Positions 8,279-15,931 of a stretch of 64,000 nucleotides of DNA are shown here, piece after piece. Origin of the DNA: Stenotrophomonas maltophilia (lineage in GTDB: Bacteria; Pseudomonadota; Gammaproteobacteria; Xanthomonadales; Xanthomonadaceae); assembly GCF_006974125.1 (NCBI RefSeq), contig NZ_CP037858.1, forward strand, positions 3,906,001 to 3,970,000, written 5' to 3'. A program made the position numbers and the translations under genes. Positions within the stretch are counted from its first letter, which is position 1. Every line of letters begins with the position of its first letter. The notes below the pieces were generated by a model that saw nothing but the letters and a program-made list of their open reading frames with translations, made no database searches and had not been told where the DNA came from.

Positions 8279-9463
8279 TCACACCACGCCCCCGGCCGCG
8301 TGGCCGCTGGCCCAGGCCCACTGGAAGTTGTAGCCGCCCAGCCAGCCGGTCACATCCAGCACCTCGCCAACGAAATGCAGGCCGGGCACGCGCTTGGATT
8401 CCATCGTCGAGGACGACACCTCAGCGGTATCCACGCCGCCCAGGGTGACTTCGGCGGTGCGATAGCCCTCGGTGCCGCTGGCCACCAGCGGGAACGCGCC
8501 CAGCAGCTGCGCGGCCTGGCGCAGCACCGGCTCGTCCAGCTGGCGCACGGGCCGGTCGGGCAGCCAGTGTTCGCACAGGCGCTGCGCCAGTCGCTTGGGC
8601 AGCACCTCACCCAGTACCGTGCGCAGCTCGGCGGCCGGGCGCTCGCGCTTCATCTGGCGCAGCCACTCGCCGGCATCCTGGCCGGGCAGCAGGTCCAGCT
8701 CCAGCGCGTCGCCGGGTTGCCAGAACGAGGAGATCTGCAGGATCGCCGGTCCACTCACGCCGCGATGGGTCAGCAGCATGAAGTTCTGGAAGCTCTTGCC
8801 GTTGCAACGCGCCTCGATCGGCAGGGCGACACCGCTCAGATCGGCCAGCCGCTCCTGGTGCTTGCCGCTGAGTGTCAGCGGCACCAGGCCGGCGCGGGTC
8901 GGCAGCACCTGATGGCCGAACTGGCGGGCAATTTCGTAGCCGAAGCCGGTGGCACCCATGCTCGGAATCGACAGGCCGCCGGTGGCCACCACCAGCGAGG
9001 CGCAGTGGAACAGGCCATCGGTGGTGTGCACGCGGAAACCGTCGCTGCCGTGCTCGATGCGCTGCACGCTGCACCCGGTGCGGATCTGCGCGCCGGCCGC
9101 CTGGCATTCCTCCACCAGCATCTTCACGATCTGCTTGGACGAGATGTCGCAGAACAGCTGGCCCAGTTCCTTCTCGTGATAGGCGATGCCGTGCTTGCTG
9201 ACCAGCTCGATGAAGTGCCAGGGCGTGTAGCGCGCCAGCGCCGACTTGCAGAAGTGCGGGTTGGCCGACAGGAAGTTGGCCGGGCTGGTGCCGGTGTTGG
9301 TGAAGTTGCAGCGGCCACCGCCGGACATCAGGATCTTCTTGCCGACCTTGTTGGCATGGTCGATCACCTGCACCTGGCGGCCGCGCTGGCCAGCCGTGAT
9401 CGCGGTCATCAGCCCGGCCGCGCCGGCGCCGATGACCACCACGTCGCAGCGGGTCGTGCTCAT
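8279..9463 (-). CDS. NAD(P)/FAD-dependent oxidoreductase, BaiN/HI0933 (YhiN) family
   Basis: This 394-residue flavoprotein has an N-terminal FAD-binding Rossmann motif (VVVIGAGAAGLMTA, residues 9-22), the family signature KILMSGGGRCNFTNT (about 43-57), and a second dinucleotide motif, VVATGGLSIPSMGATGFGY. Homologues are soluble flavoproteins of mostly unknown physiological substrate; a few act on bile acids or other small molecules. It overlaps the yaeQ-like gene by 4 bases (ATGA), so the two are probably translationally coupled. The functional link between them is not known. Confidence 0.88.
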   Translation of the reverse strand: MSTTRCDVVVIGAGAAGLMTAITAGQRGRQVQVIDHANKVGKKILMSGGGRCNFTNTGTSPANFLSANPHFCKSALARYTPWHFIELVSKHGIAYHEKELGQLFCDISSKQIVKMLVEECQAAGAQIRTGCSVQRIEHGSDGFRVHTTDGLFHCASLVVATGGLSIPSMGATGFGYEIARQFGHQVLPTRAGLVPLTLSGKHQERLADLSGVALPIEARCNGKSFQNFMLLTHRGVSGPAILQISSFWQPGDALELDLLPGQDAGEWLRQMKRERPAAELRTVLGEVLPKRLAQRLCEHWLPDRPVRQLDEPVLRQAAQLLGAFPLVASGTEGYRTAEVTLGGVDTAEVSSSTMESKRVPGLHFVGEVLDVTGWLGGYNFQWAWASGHAAGGVV

Positions 9464-10008
9464 GCCTTGGCGCGCTTGCGCCAGTTCGGGATCACGTCGA
9501 GCTGCATCTGATCGTTGAGCAGCTGCACTTCACCGTCCTGGATCAGCACGCTCCAGCGCATCGCGCGCTGGACCTGCTGGCCCCAGCGTTCGACGAACTC
9601 ACCGTCCAGATCAACTACCGACAGGTTGTCGAAGCGCGCCAGGCTCTTGCCCTGCTTGCCCCACCAGATGTCCGAGGCATTGCCGCCGTAATTGATCACC
9701 TGCACCTGGCGGCTGCGGTTGCTGGCCTTGCGGATGCGGGATTCGTCGGGATGGCCCAGGTCGATCCACTGCAGGATGTCGCCGGTGTAGTCGTGTTCCC
9801 ACAGGTCCGGCTCATCGTCGGTGCTCAGGCCACGGCCGAACTCCAGGCGGTCTCCCGCATTGAGGGCGAAGGCGAGCAGGCGCACCATCAATCGTTCGTC
9901 GGTCTCGGACGGGTGCTGGGCCAGGGTCAGGTTGTGGGTCGCGTAGTAACCGCGATCCATGTCGCTGATCTGCAGCTCGGCCTTGCGGATGGTGGCGGTA
10001 AGAGCCAT
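9460..10008 (-). CDS. yaeQ: YaeQ family protein
   Basis: The 182-residue product begins MALTATIRKAELQISDMDRG, the typical YaeQ start, and contains ERLMVRLLAFALNA and a later region with the conserved WEHDYTGDILQWIDLG and VINYGG. YaeQ has a nuclease-like (PD-(D/E)XK) fold, and its function remains uncertain despite early links to RfaH suppression. The frame is open far 5', but ATG 10008 gives the family N-terminus. It is the promoter-proximal gene of a two-gene unit with the downstream flavoprotein and is divergent from the pseudouridine synthase gene. Confidence 0.9.
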   Translation of the reverse strand: MALTATIRKAELQISDMDRGYYATHNLTLAQHPSETDERLMVRLLAFALNAGDRLEFGRGLSTDDEPDLWEHDYTGDILQWIDLGHPDESRIRKASNRSRQVQVINYGGNASDIWWGKQGKSLARFDNLSVVDLDGEFVERWGQQVQRAMRWSVLIQDGEVQLLNDQMQLDVIPNWRKRAKA

Positions 10009-10131
10009 GGGGGATCCGTGGACTAAAGACGACAATGATAGAGGTTTGATCCTGGGGTGTCCGTTGCAGGGCTGTCTGCGCGACGTCAACGTGGCACGCT
10101 TGCACGCTTTCCCGCCGCAGGAATGGACCCG

Positions 10132-11010
10132 ATGACCCTGCCCAGCCGCCTGCAGCTGCCGCCCGGCCACTGGCCCAGCCTGCTCGAAGGCCTGTGCGCA
10201 CGTTTCCCACGCATCGACCGTGCGCAGTGGCAGGACCGCTTCGCGCGTGGCCGCGTGCAGGACGTGCAGGGCAGGGCGCTGTCGCCGGACATGCCCTGGC
10301 AGGTGGGGCTGGAGATCCAGTACTTCCGCGAGGTGGCTGACGAACCGGTGATTCCCTTCGCCGAGACCATCCTGCATCTGGATGAGCACCTTCTGGTGGC
10401 CGACAAGCCGCACTTCCTGCCGGTGACGCCGGCCGGACGCCATGTGCGTGAAACCCTGCTGGCGCGCTTGATCGCACGTACGGGCAATACCGGGCTGGTA
10501 CCGCTGCACCGGCTGGACAGGCTGACTGCTGGCCTGGTGCTGTTCTCGGCGAAGGCGGCTACGCGCGATGCCTACCAGCGGCTGTTCCGCGAGCGCCGCA
10601 TTGAAAAGATCTATGAGGCGCTGGCACCGGCGCTGCCGGGGCTGGAGTTCCCGCTGCAGCGGCACAGCCGGCTGGCGCCGGACGAGCCGTTCTTCCGCAT
10701 GGCCGAAGTGCCGGGCGAGCCCAATGCGCGCAGCCTGATCGAGCCGATCGAGGCCGAGGGGCCGATCTGGCGCTACCGGTTGAAGCCGGAAACCGGCCGC
10801 AAGCACCAGTTGCGCGTGCACATGGCCGCGCTGGGCGCGCCGATCGAGGGTGATGACCTTTACCCGCAGCTGCAGTCGCGGCCGGAGGGCAGCGCCGAGC
10901 CACCGCTGCAGCTGCTGGCACAGGCGCTGGCCTTTGACGATCCACTCACCGGGGAGCCGCGGCGGTTCAGCAGCCAGCGGCGCCTGCGCCGAATGGACCC
11001 GGGCGGCTAG
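10132..11010 (+). CDS. RluA-family pseudouridine synthase
   Basis: A 292-residue member of the RluA superfamily, which isomerises specific uridines in 23S rRNA or tRNA. The catalytic motif HRLDRLTAGLVLF, with the active Asp, is present, followed by YEALAP and the RNA-binding signature ETGRKHQLRVHMAALGAPIEGD. There is no S4 domain. The ATG at 10132 is preferred because AGGA lies 9 bases upstream; ATG 10123 is also possible. Which base it modifies cannot be told from sequence alone; RluA/TruC-like RNA targets are the nearest guess. It converges on the yaiI-type gene with only 6 bases between them. Confidence 0.85.
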   Translation: MTLPSRLQLPPGHWPSLLEGLCARFPRIDRAQWQDRFARGRVQDVQGRALSPDMPWQVGLEIQYFREVADEPVIPFAETILHLDEHLLVADKPHFLPVTPAGRHVRETLLARLIARTGNTGLVPLHRLDRLTAGLVLFSAKAATRDAYQRLFRERRIEKIYEALAPALPGLEFPLQRHSRLAPDEPFFRMAEVPGEPNARSLIEPIEAEGPIWRYRLKPETGRKHQLRVHMAALGAPIEGDDLYPQLQSRPEGSAEPPLQLLAQALAFDDPLTGEPRRFSSQRRLRRMDPGG

Positions 11011-11016
11011 CGCGGG

Positions 11017-11505
11017 TCAGCGGGCCGGGCGCCGCGCCAGCCAGCGGTCCAGTTCGGCGGCGAACAGCTGCCGGTCGCGCGGCCCCAGCGGGGGCGGTCC
11101 GCCGGTCTGCACTCCGGCACCGCGCAGCTCCTCCATGAAATTGCGCATCGACAGCCGCTCGGCCATGTTGTTCGGTGTGTACAGCTGGCCGCGCGGGTTC
11201 AGCGCCACGGCCTTCTTCTCCAGCACCAGTGCAGCCAGCGGGATGTCCTGGGTGACCACCAGGTCGCCGGCGGCCACCCGTTCGACGATGGCACTGTCGG
11301 CCACGTCCAGGCCTTGCGGCACCTGGATCGAGCGCAGCCAGCGCGACGGCGGGGTGCGGATCCACTGGTTGGCGACCAGGGTCAGCTCGATCCCGACCCG
11401 TTCAGCGGCACGGAACAGGATGTCGCGAATGACGGTGGGGCAGGCGTCCGCGTCCACCCAGATGCGGGGGAGGGCGGGTTCAGCTTGGGTTTCAGCTTCA
11501 GTCAT
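11017..11505 (-). CDS. yaiI: YaiI/YqxD (UPF0178) family protein
   Basis: The 162-residue product contains the family signature [21 protein letters not shown] (starting at about residue 16) and [11 protein letters not shown] followed by [11 protein letters not shown]. The conserved acidic residues (DAD, TQD) resemble a PIN/NYN-like nuclease site, but the biological role is unproven. An upstream run of about 300 bases separates it from the cold-shock gene. Confidence 0.88.
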   Translation of the reverse strand: MTEAETQAEPALPRIWVDADACPTVIRDILFRAAERVGIELTLVANQWIRTPPSRWLRSIQVPQGLDVADSAIVERVAAGDLVVTQDIPLAALVLEKKAVALNPRGQLYTPNNMAERLSMRNFMEELRGAGVQTGGPPPLGPRDRQLFAAELDRWLARRPAR

Positions 11506-11807
11506 TTACCCAGTGTAGGGTAGGAAAAACCTGAATGGGGACTCGGAGTTAGGCTTGATCGGCTGCCAAGCCTTGTCACGCCTAGCGGGCGGGGTTTGCC
11601 CATGAACGTCCGGGCTATCGCTTTTTGCAGAAAACACGCGTATCGTTCGACCCACTGTGTTTGCTAGGGTCACCGTGAATCGTGGCCTGGTGCAGTTGAT
11701 CTCACGATCCGCTCATCGATCCGCTTTACCAACGCCTGCAACTCAGTCTCGGCCCCGATACCCGGTGGCTGCGATTTTTTTCAACATGTGTTTCAGGAGT
11801 TAGTCAA
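11506..11807 (+). other. Intergenic leader of the cold-shock gene
   Basis: These 302 bases have no gene. The csp ribosome-binding site CAGGAG (about 10 bases before the ATG) and a TTTTTT tract at its 3' end mark a probable long 5' untranslated region, as is usual for cold-shock mRNAs. I see TTGCAG (11625-11630) but no well-spaced -10 box, so no promoter is called. The yaiI promoter must also lie here. Confidence 0.4.
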
Positions 11808-12017
11808 ATGTCTGATCGTCAGACCGGCACCGTCAAGTGGTTCAACGACGCCAAGGGCTTCGGCTTCATCACCCCGGAAAGCGGCCCGGACCTGTTTGTG
11901 CACTTCCGTGCCATCCAGGGCACCGGCTTCAAGACCCTGCAGGAAGGCCAGAAGGTTACCTTCATCGCCGTCCAGGGTCAGAAGGGTATGCAGGCTGACC
12001 AGGTGCAGGCGGTCTAA
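11808..12017 (+). CDS. Cold-shock domain protein (CspA family)
   Basis: A 69-residue OB-fold nucleic-acid chaperone. Both RNA-binding motifs are present, KGFGFI (RNP1) and LFVHF (RNP2). The standard GTVKWFND N-terminal region and C-terminal [17 protein letters not shown] are intact. A strong terminator directly follows, so it is monocistronic. The long leader suggests post-transcriptional control, but whether it is cold-inducible or constitutive cannot be read from the sequence. Confidence 0.95.
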   Translation: MSDRQTGTVKWFNDAKGFGFITPESGPDLFVHFRAIQGTGFKTLQEGQKVTFIAVQGQKGMQADQVQAV

Positions 12018-12043
12018 TCCGTCTGCTACCGTTGGGTAGCCAG

Positions 12044-12075
12044 AACGCCGGAAGCGAAAGCTTCCGGCGTTTTTA
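12044..12075 (+). terminator. Intrinsic terminator after csp gene
   Basis: A 12-bp stem AACGCCGGAAGC / GCTTCCGGCGTT with loop GAAA, followed by TTTATT. Confidence 0.9.
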
Positions 12076-12086
12076 TTGCCTGCCGT

Positions 12087-12119
12087 TTTGTAGAGTCGAG
12101 CATGGCTCGACTCTACAAA
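12087..12119. repeat. GTAG palindrome, GTCGAGC class
   Basis: A perfect 15-bp stem TTTGTAGAGTCGAGC with loop ATG and its complement. It is a SMAG-like element upstream of the GST gene; a related GTCGAGC hairpin is at 30863-30879. Confidence 0.7.
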
Positions 12120-12169
12120 GGGCATGCAGCCGCCGCGGTAGGATGTGGGCCTCCCCAAGGATCATCCTC

Positions 12170-12859
12170 ATGCGCATCGTCCATCACCTGGAAAACTCCC
12201 GTTCCCTGCGCGTGCTGTGGATGCTGGAGGAGCTGGGGCTGGACTACGAGCTGCGCCGCTATCCGCGCGATCCAAAGACGCTGCTGGCACCGCCGGAGCT
12301 TCGCAATGTGCATCCGCTCGGCAAGTCGCCGGTACTGCAGGATGGCGGACTGGTGCTGGCCGAGTCCGGTGCCATCCTCGACTACCTCGCCGACCGCTAT
12401 GACACCCAGCGCCAGCTGTCGCCGTCACCGATGCCGGCCGATGGCGCCGAGCGCATCGCCTACCGCTATTGGCTGCACTACGCCGAAGGCTCGGCGATGC
12501 CGCCGCTGCTGCTGACCCTGGTGATGGGCCGCATCCGCAACGCGCCGATGCCGTTCTTCGCCCGTCCGATCGCGCGCAGCATTGCCGACAAGGCCGAGCG
12601 TGGCTTCATCGGCCCACAGCGGCGCCTGCACCTGGACTGGATGGAGCGTCGGCTGACCGAAAGCCCATGGTTTGCCGGCGAGCGCTTCAGTGCGGCCGAC
12701 ATCCAGATGAGCTTCCCGATCCAGGCGGCCGCCGCGCGCGGTGGTGGCCTCGACGACAAGCCGGCACTGCGTGGCTTCCTCAAGCGCATCAGCGAGCGCC
12801 CGGCCTACCAGCGTGCCGAGGCCCACGGCGGCCACCTGCAGGCGCTCAGCGGCAATTGA
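12170..12859 (+). CDS. Glutathione S-transferase family protein
   Basis: The 229-residue protein has an N-terminal thioredoxin-like GST domain (MRIVHHLENSRSLRVLWMLE), with NVHPLGKSPVLQDGGLVLAESGAILDYLADRY carrying the conserved cis-Pro and ES glutathione-binding pair. An all-helical C-terminal domain follows. Starting at ATG 12170 gives a normal family N-terminus. The role is probably detoxification or redox work, but the substrate is unknown. selO starts 32 bases after its stop; a shared redox theme is possible but is only inference. Confidence 0.9.
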   Translation: MRIVHHLENSRSLRVLWMLEELGLDYELRRYPRDPKTLLAPPELRNVHPLGKSPVLQDGGLVLAESGAILDYLADRYDTQRQLSPSPMPADGAERIAYRYWLHYAEGSAMPPLLLTLVMGRIRNAPMPFFARPIARSIADKAERGFIGPQRRLHLDWMERRLTESPWFAGERFSAADIQMSFPIQAAAARGGGLDDKPALRGFLKRISERPAYQRAEAHGGHLQALSGN

Positions 12860-12891
12860 GGAGGGCCGCCGTCGTCCCCATCTTCAACCCC

Positions 12892-14457
12892 ATGGATACC
12901 GACAGCCCCCGTTTCGACAACCGCCTGCTGCATGCCTTGCCGGGCGACCCCGAATCCGGCCCGCGCAGGCGTGAAGTGCTGGGCGCCGCCTGGTCGCCGG
13001 TGATGCCGACGCCAGTGGCCGCTCCCACGCTGCTGGCCTGGGCGCCGGAGGTCGCCGCGATGCTCGGCTTCAACACCACTGAGGTCGAGAGCGAGGGCTT
13101 TGCGCGCGTGTTCGGCGGCAATGCGCTGTACGCCGGCATGCAGCCTTGGGCGGCCAACTACGGTGGCCATCAGTTTGGTCACTGGGCTGGCCAGCTCGGC
13201 GATGGCCGTGCGATCTCGCTGGGTGAACTGGTTGCGCCGGATGGCCGCCACTGGGAGCTGCAGCTGAAGGGCGCCGGCCCCACGCCGTACTCGCGCGGCG
13301 CCGATGGACGCGCAGTGCTGCGCTCATCCATCCGCGAATTCCTGTGCAGCGAGGCCATGCACCACCTGGGTGTGCCGACCACGCGCGCGTTGTCGCTGGT
13401 CGGTACCGGCGACGACGTGGTGCGTGACATGTTCTATGACGGCCATCCGCGTGCCGAGCCTGGCGCCATCGTATGCCGGGTGTCGCCGTCCTTCCTGCGC
13501 TTCGGTTCCTTCGAGCTTCCGGCATCGCGCGGGGAAACCGCCTTGCTGCAGCAGCTGGTTGATGCCTGCATCGCCCGCGACTTCCCCGAACTGCAAGGGC
13601 AGGGCGAAGCGCTGTACGGCGACTGGTTCGCGCAGATCGCGGTGCGCACCGCCGAGATGATCGCGCACTGGATGCGTGTCGGCTTCGTGCATGGCGTGAT
13701 GAACACCGACAACCTGTCCGTGCTCGGCCTGACGCTGGATTACGGTCCCTATGGCTGGGTCGAGGACTTCGATCCGGACTGGACGCCGAACACCACCGAC
13801 GCGCAGGGGCGTCGCTACCGCTTCGGCACGCAGCCGCAGGTGGCGTACTGGAACCTGAGCCGATTGGCGCAGGCACTGTCGCCGTTGTTTGCCGATGTGG
13901 CGCCGCTGCAGGCTGGATTGGCCGCATACCAGTCGACCTTCGTGGCCTGCACGCGCCGCGATGCTGCCGCAAAGCTCGGCCTGGCCGCAGCCGACGATGA
14001 CGACCTGCAGCTCTTCCTGCGCTGGCAGCAGCTGATGCAGGACGGCGGCATGGACATGACCCTGGCCTGGCGCGCGCTGATGCGCATCGATCCGTTGGCA
14101 CCGGACACAGCAGTGCTGGAGGCGGTGTACTACGACGAGGCACGCCGGCAGACGGTGCAGGCACCGTTGCAGCAGTGGCTGCAGGGCTACGCGGCGCGGC
14201 TGCAGGCCGATCCGCTGTCGGCGACTGAGCGCGCGGCGAAGATGGCCGCAGCCAATCCGCTGTACGTGCTGCGCAACTGGCTGGCGCAGGAGGCCATCGA
14301 TCGCGCCGAGCAGGGCGACCTTGGCGGTGTACATGCGTTGCAGGACGTACTGCGTGATCCATACACCGAGCGCGCCGGGCTCGAGCACTTTGCCGGCAAG
14401 CGCCCGGCCTGGGCCGACAATCGTGCCGGCTGTTCAATGCTGTCCTGCAGTTCCTGA
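12892..14457 (+). CDS. selO: Protein adenylyltransferase SelO (YdiU)
   Basis: SelO is a pseudokinase-fold enzyme that transfers AMP from ATP to proteins, linked in E. coli to oxidative stress and glutathionylation. The 521-residue product has the family blocks NYGGHQFGHWAGQLGDGRA (about residue 86), LQLKGAGPTPYSRGADGRAV, and VMNTDNLSVLGLTLDYGPYG. It ends in ...GCSMLSCSS, which keeps the cysteine-containing C-terminal tail characteristic of the family (selenocysteine in animals). ATG 12892 lacks a close Shine-Dalgarno sequence; the GAGGAGGG at 12858-12865 is too far upstream, so the start is less certain than the identity. Confidence 0.94.
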   Translation: MDTDSPRFDNRLLHALPGDPESGPRRREVLGAAWSPVMPTPVAAPTLLAWAPEVAAMLGFNTTEVESEGFARVFGGNALYAGMQPWAANYGGHQFGHWAGQLGDGRAISLGELVAPDGRHWELQLKGAGPTPYSRGADGRAVLRSSIREFLCSEAMHHLGVPTTRALSLVGTGDDVVRDMFYDGHPRAEPGAIVCRVSPSFLRFGSFELPASRGETALLQQLVDACIARDFPELQGQGEALYGDWFAQIAVRTAEMIAHWMRVGFVHGVMNTDNLSVLGLTLDYGPYGWVEDFDPDWTPNTTDAQGRRYRFGTQPQVAYWNLSRLAQALSPLFADVAPLQAGLAAYQSTFVACTRRDAAAKLGLAAADDDDLQLFLRWQQLMQDGGMDMTLAWRALMRIDPLAPDTAVLEAVYYDEARRQTVQAPLQQWLQGYAARLQADPLSATERAAKMAAANPLYVLRNWLAQEAIDRAEQGDLGGVHALQDVLRDPYTERAGLEHFAGKRPAWADNRAGCSMLSCSS

Positions 14458-14540
14458 GGGTGGGTTTCGGCAGGGCTGCGCCCTGCACCTGCAGAGGCCA
14501 GGTCAACAGCCAGAGCAAAAGCTGGATTCCGTGGCTTGGC

Positions 14541-14636
14541 GGGGCGGTGTGGGAGTGCGGGGACGCCGCAAGTACGTCCCTGTAGGCTTGGCAGCCGCAT
14601 CCATGCGGCTGACACCCCGCACTCCCACACCGCCCC
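14541..14636 (-). repeat. Nested long-hairpin element, copy C
   Basis: Perfect 22-bp arms (14541-14562, 14615-14636) enclose a 52-nt loop. On the minus strand it carries the inner hairpin AGCCGC-ATGGAT-GCGGCT and the tail CAGGGACGTACTTGCGGCGT. The minus-strand 5' flank GCGGGAATCTGTCGGAGGTG matches copy A. The 3' flank (CAGCTTTTGCTC, then a GCAGGGC/GCCCTGC hairpin) reaches the selO stop codon. It is paired head-to-head with copy D across a cluster of SMAG palindromes. Confidence 0.85.
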
Positions 14637-14663
14637 ACCTCCGACAGATTCCCGCTGCTGTGG

Positions 14664-14778
14664 GTAGGTGTCGACCTTGGTCGACACGGTAGATCCACGC
14701 CATGCGTGGATGCTCTTCGTTCAATTCTTGAAATACTCGATTTCGATGGAGATTCATCCACGCATGGCGTGGATCTAC
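14664..14778. repeat. Three SMAG-type palindromes between copies C and D
   Basis: GTAG-led GTCGACC hairpin at 14664-14687, GTAGATCCACGCCATGCGTG... at 14689-14711, and its mirror ending ATCTAC at 14756-14778. The spacer 14712-14755 is AT-rich. This is the symmetry centre of the C/D pair. Confidence 0.82.
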
Positions 14779-14802
14779 GACAGATCGCAGGAAACTGTCG
14801 AA

Positions 14803-15057
14803 GGCGGGATGGGTCCGGTTGCGGGAGTGTCCGCAGCATGGGCCCGAGGCATGCCTCGGGCGGGTTGGGCAGGACGCCCAACCCCGGTCTTGCCGTGTGC
14901 GCAGGACAGCGCACACGAGCAAGCCGCGGCCAAGCCCCCATGGGTGAGGGCGCTTTGCTTGCGAAGCACTGCTTCGCAAGCGCCCGAACGCCCAGCCGCC
15001 AGCGGCTGGGCCGGCCCGGGGGTTTACGGCGTCCCCCGCAACCGGACCCACCCCGCC
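14803..15057 (+). repeat. Nested long-hairpin element, copy D (expanded loop)
   Basis: Arms 14803-14825 and 15035-15057 (23 bp, one mismatch at 14809) have the same sequence as copy B, but the loop is 209 nt instead of 52. The loop holds at least five further stem-loops: CCCGAGGC/GCCTCGGG (14843-14860), GTTGGGC/GCCCAAC (14864-14882), GTGTGCGC/GCGCACAC (14895-14916), a long GGGCGC...GCGCCC stem (about 14948-14984) and CCCAGCCGC/GCGGCTGGG (14991-15010). It ends with the family tail GGGGGTTTACGGCGTC. The 5' flank has the GACAG/CTGTC dyad; the 3' flank has CCACAGGAAACCC, a SMAG repeat and a GTGCCGGGT-GCA-ACCC hairpin. apt follows. Confidence 0.8.
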
Positions 15058-15102
15058 ATCCCACAGGAAACCCGCTGTTGCTCTTGCTGTTGCCGTTGAG
15101 GT

Positions 15103-15125
15103 TGCCGGCCAGCGGCCGGCACTAC
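15103..15125 (-). repeat. SMAG repeat upstream of apt
   Basis: TGCCGGCCAGCGGCCGGCA plus CTAC, in the same position relative to long-hairpin copy D as the SMAG at 4565 is to copy B. Confidence 0.85.
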
Positions 15126-15192
15126 CGCAGGTGCCGGGTGCAACCCGGCCGAACACCCCCGACAGGCAGGCGGCGCCCGGAACAGGTACCCT

Positions 15193-15756
15193 ATGCCGCC
15201 ATCAGATAGCCAACGTGACATGACCCACGCCATCGTCGCTCCGCAGTGGGCCTCCCGCCTGCGCGACATCGCCGACTTCCCCAAGCCCGGCATCCTCTTC
15301 AAGGACATCATGCCGCTGCTCGCCCACGGCGAGGACTTCCGTGGTGCGATCACCGCGATGGCCGACCGTTGGCGCGACCAGAAGCTGGACGCGGTGATCG
15401 GTATCGAATCGCGTGGTTTCATCCTTGGCGCCGCGATGGCGCTGGAACTGGGTGTCGGCTTCGTGCCGGTGCGCAAGCCGGGCAAGCTGCCGGGCCAGGT
15501 GCTGCGCGAGGAATACACGCTGGAATACCGCAGCGACTGCATCGAAGTGCACGCCGATGCGCTGCCGGCCGGTGCCCGCGTGGCGATCATCGACGACGTG
15601 CTGGCCACTGGCGGCACGCTGGTCGCTGCGCTGTCGCTGGTGCGCCGCCTGGGCGTTGACGTGGTCGGTGCCGGCGTGCTGGTCGAACTCGACGGCCTCG
15701 GCGGCCGTGCGCGCTGGGAAGCGGACCTGCCGCTGCACACCGAACTGGTGTTCTGA
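15193..15756 (+). CDS. apt: Adenine phosphoribosyltransferase
   Basis: Apt salvages adenine to AMP using PRPP. The 187-residue product has the expected [17 protein letters not shown]-terminal block, [25 protein letters not shown], and the PRPP-binding motif [17 protein letters not shown] 15193 has a weak ACAGGT upstream. ATG 15220 (MTHAIVA) would give 178 residues and cannot be excluded. The gene stands alone, bounded upstream by long-hairpin copy D and downstream by four SMAG-like palindromes. Confidence 0.94.
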   Translation: MPPSDSQRDMTHAIVAPQWASRLRDIADFPKPGILFKDIMPLLAHGEDFRGAITAMADRWRDQKLDAVIGIESRGFILGAAMALELGVGFVPVRKPGKLPGQVLREEYTLEYRSDCIEVHADALPAGARVAIIDDVLATGGTLVAALSLVRRLGVDVVGAGVLVELDGLGGRARWEADLPLHTELVF

Positions 15757-15768
15757 TCGAAGGGCAGG

Positions 15769-15920
15769 TGCCAACCAAGGTTGGCATCTACCAGAGCGAA
15801 TGGCCGGGAACCGGTAGTTGCCAACCTTGGTTGGCAGCGCTTTTCGCGACTGACGCCACGGAGTGGGCCAACCAAGGTTGGCCACTACCAGGTCAGATCG
15901 TTGCCAACCGTGGTTGGCAA
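15769..15920. repeat. Cluster of four GCCAACC-class palindromes
   Basis: Hairpins of the CCAACC/GGTTGG class at 15769-15791 (ending CTAC), 15814-15836 (starting GTAG), 15867-15888 (ending CTAC) and 15901-15920. They fill the convergent gap between apt and dbpA in alternating orientation. Confidence 0.82.
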
Positions 15921-15931
15921 CGCTGCTTCAA

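Noticed and set aside
14668..15209. ORFs inside long-hairpin copies C and D
   Set aside because: Same reason: they follow the repeat structure and overlap on both strands with no codon bias.
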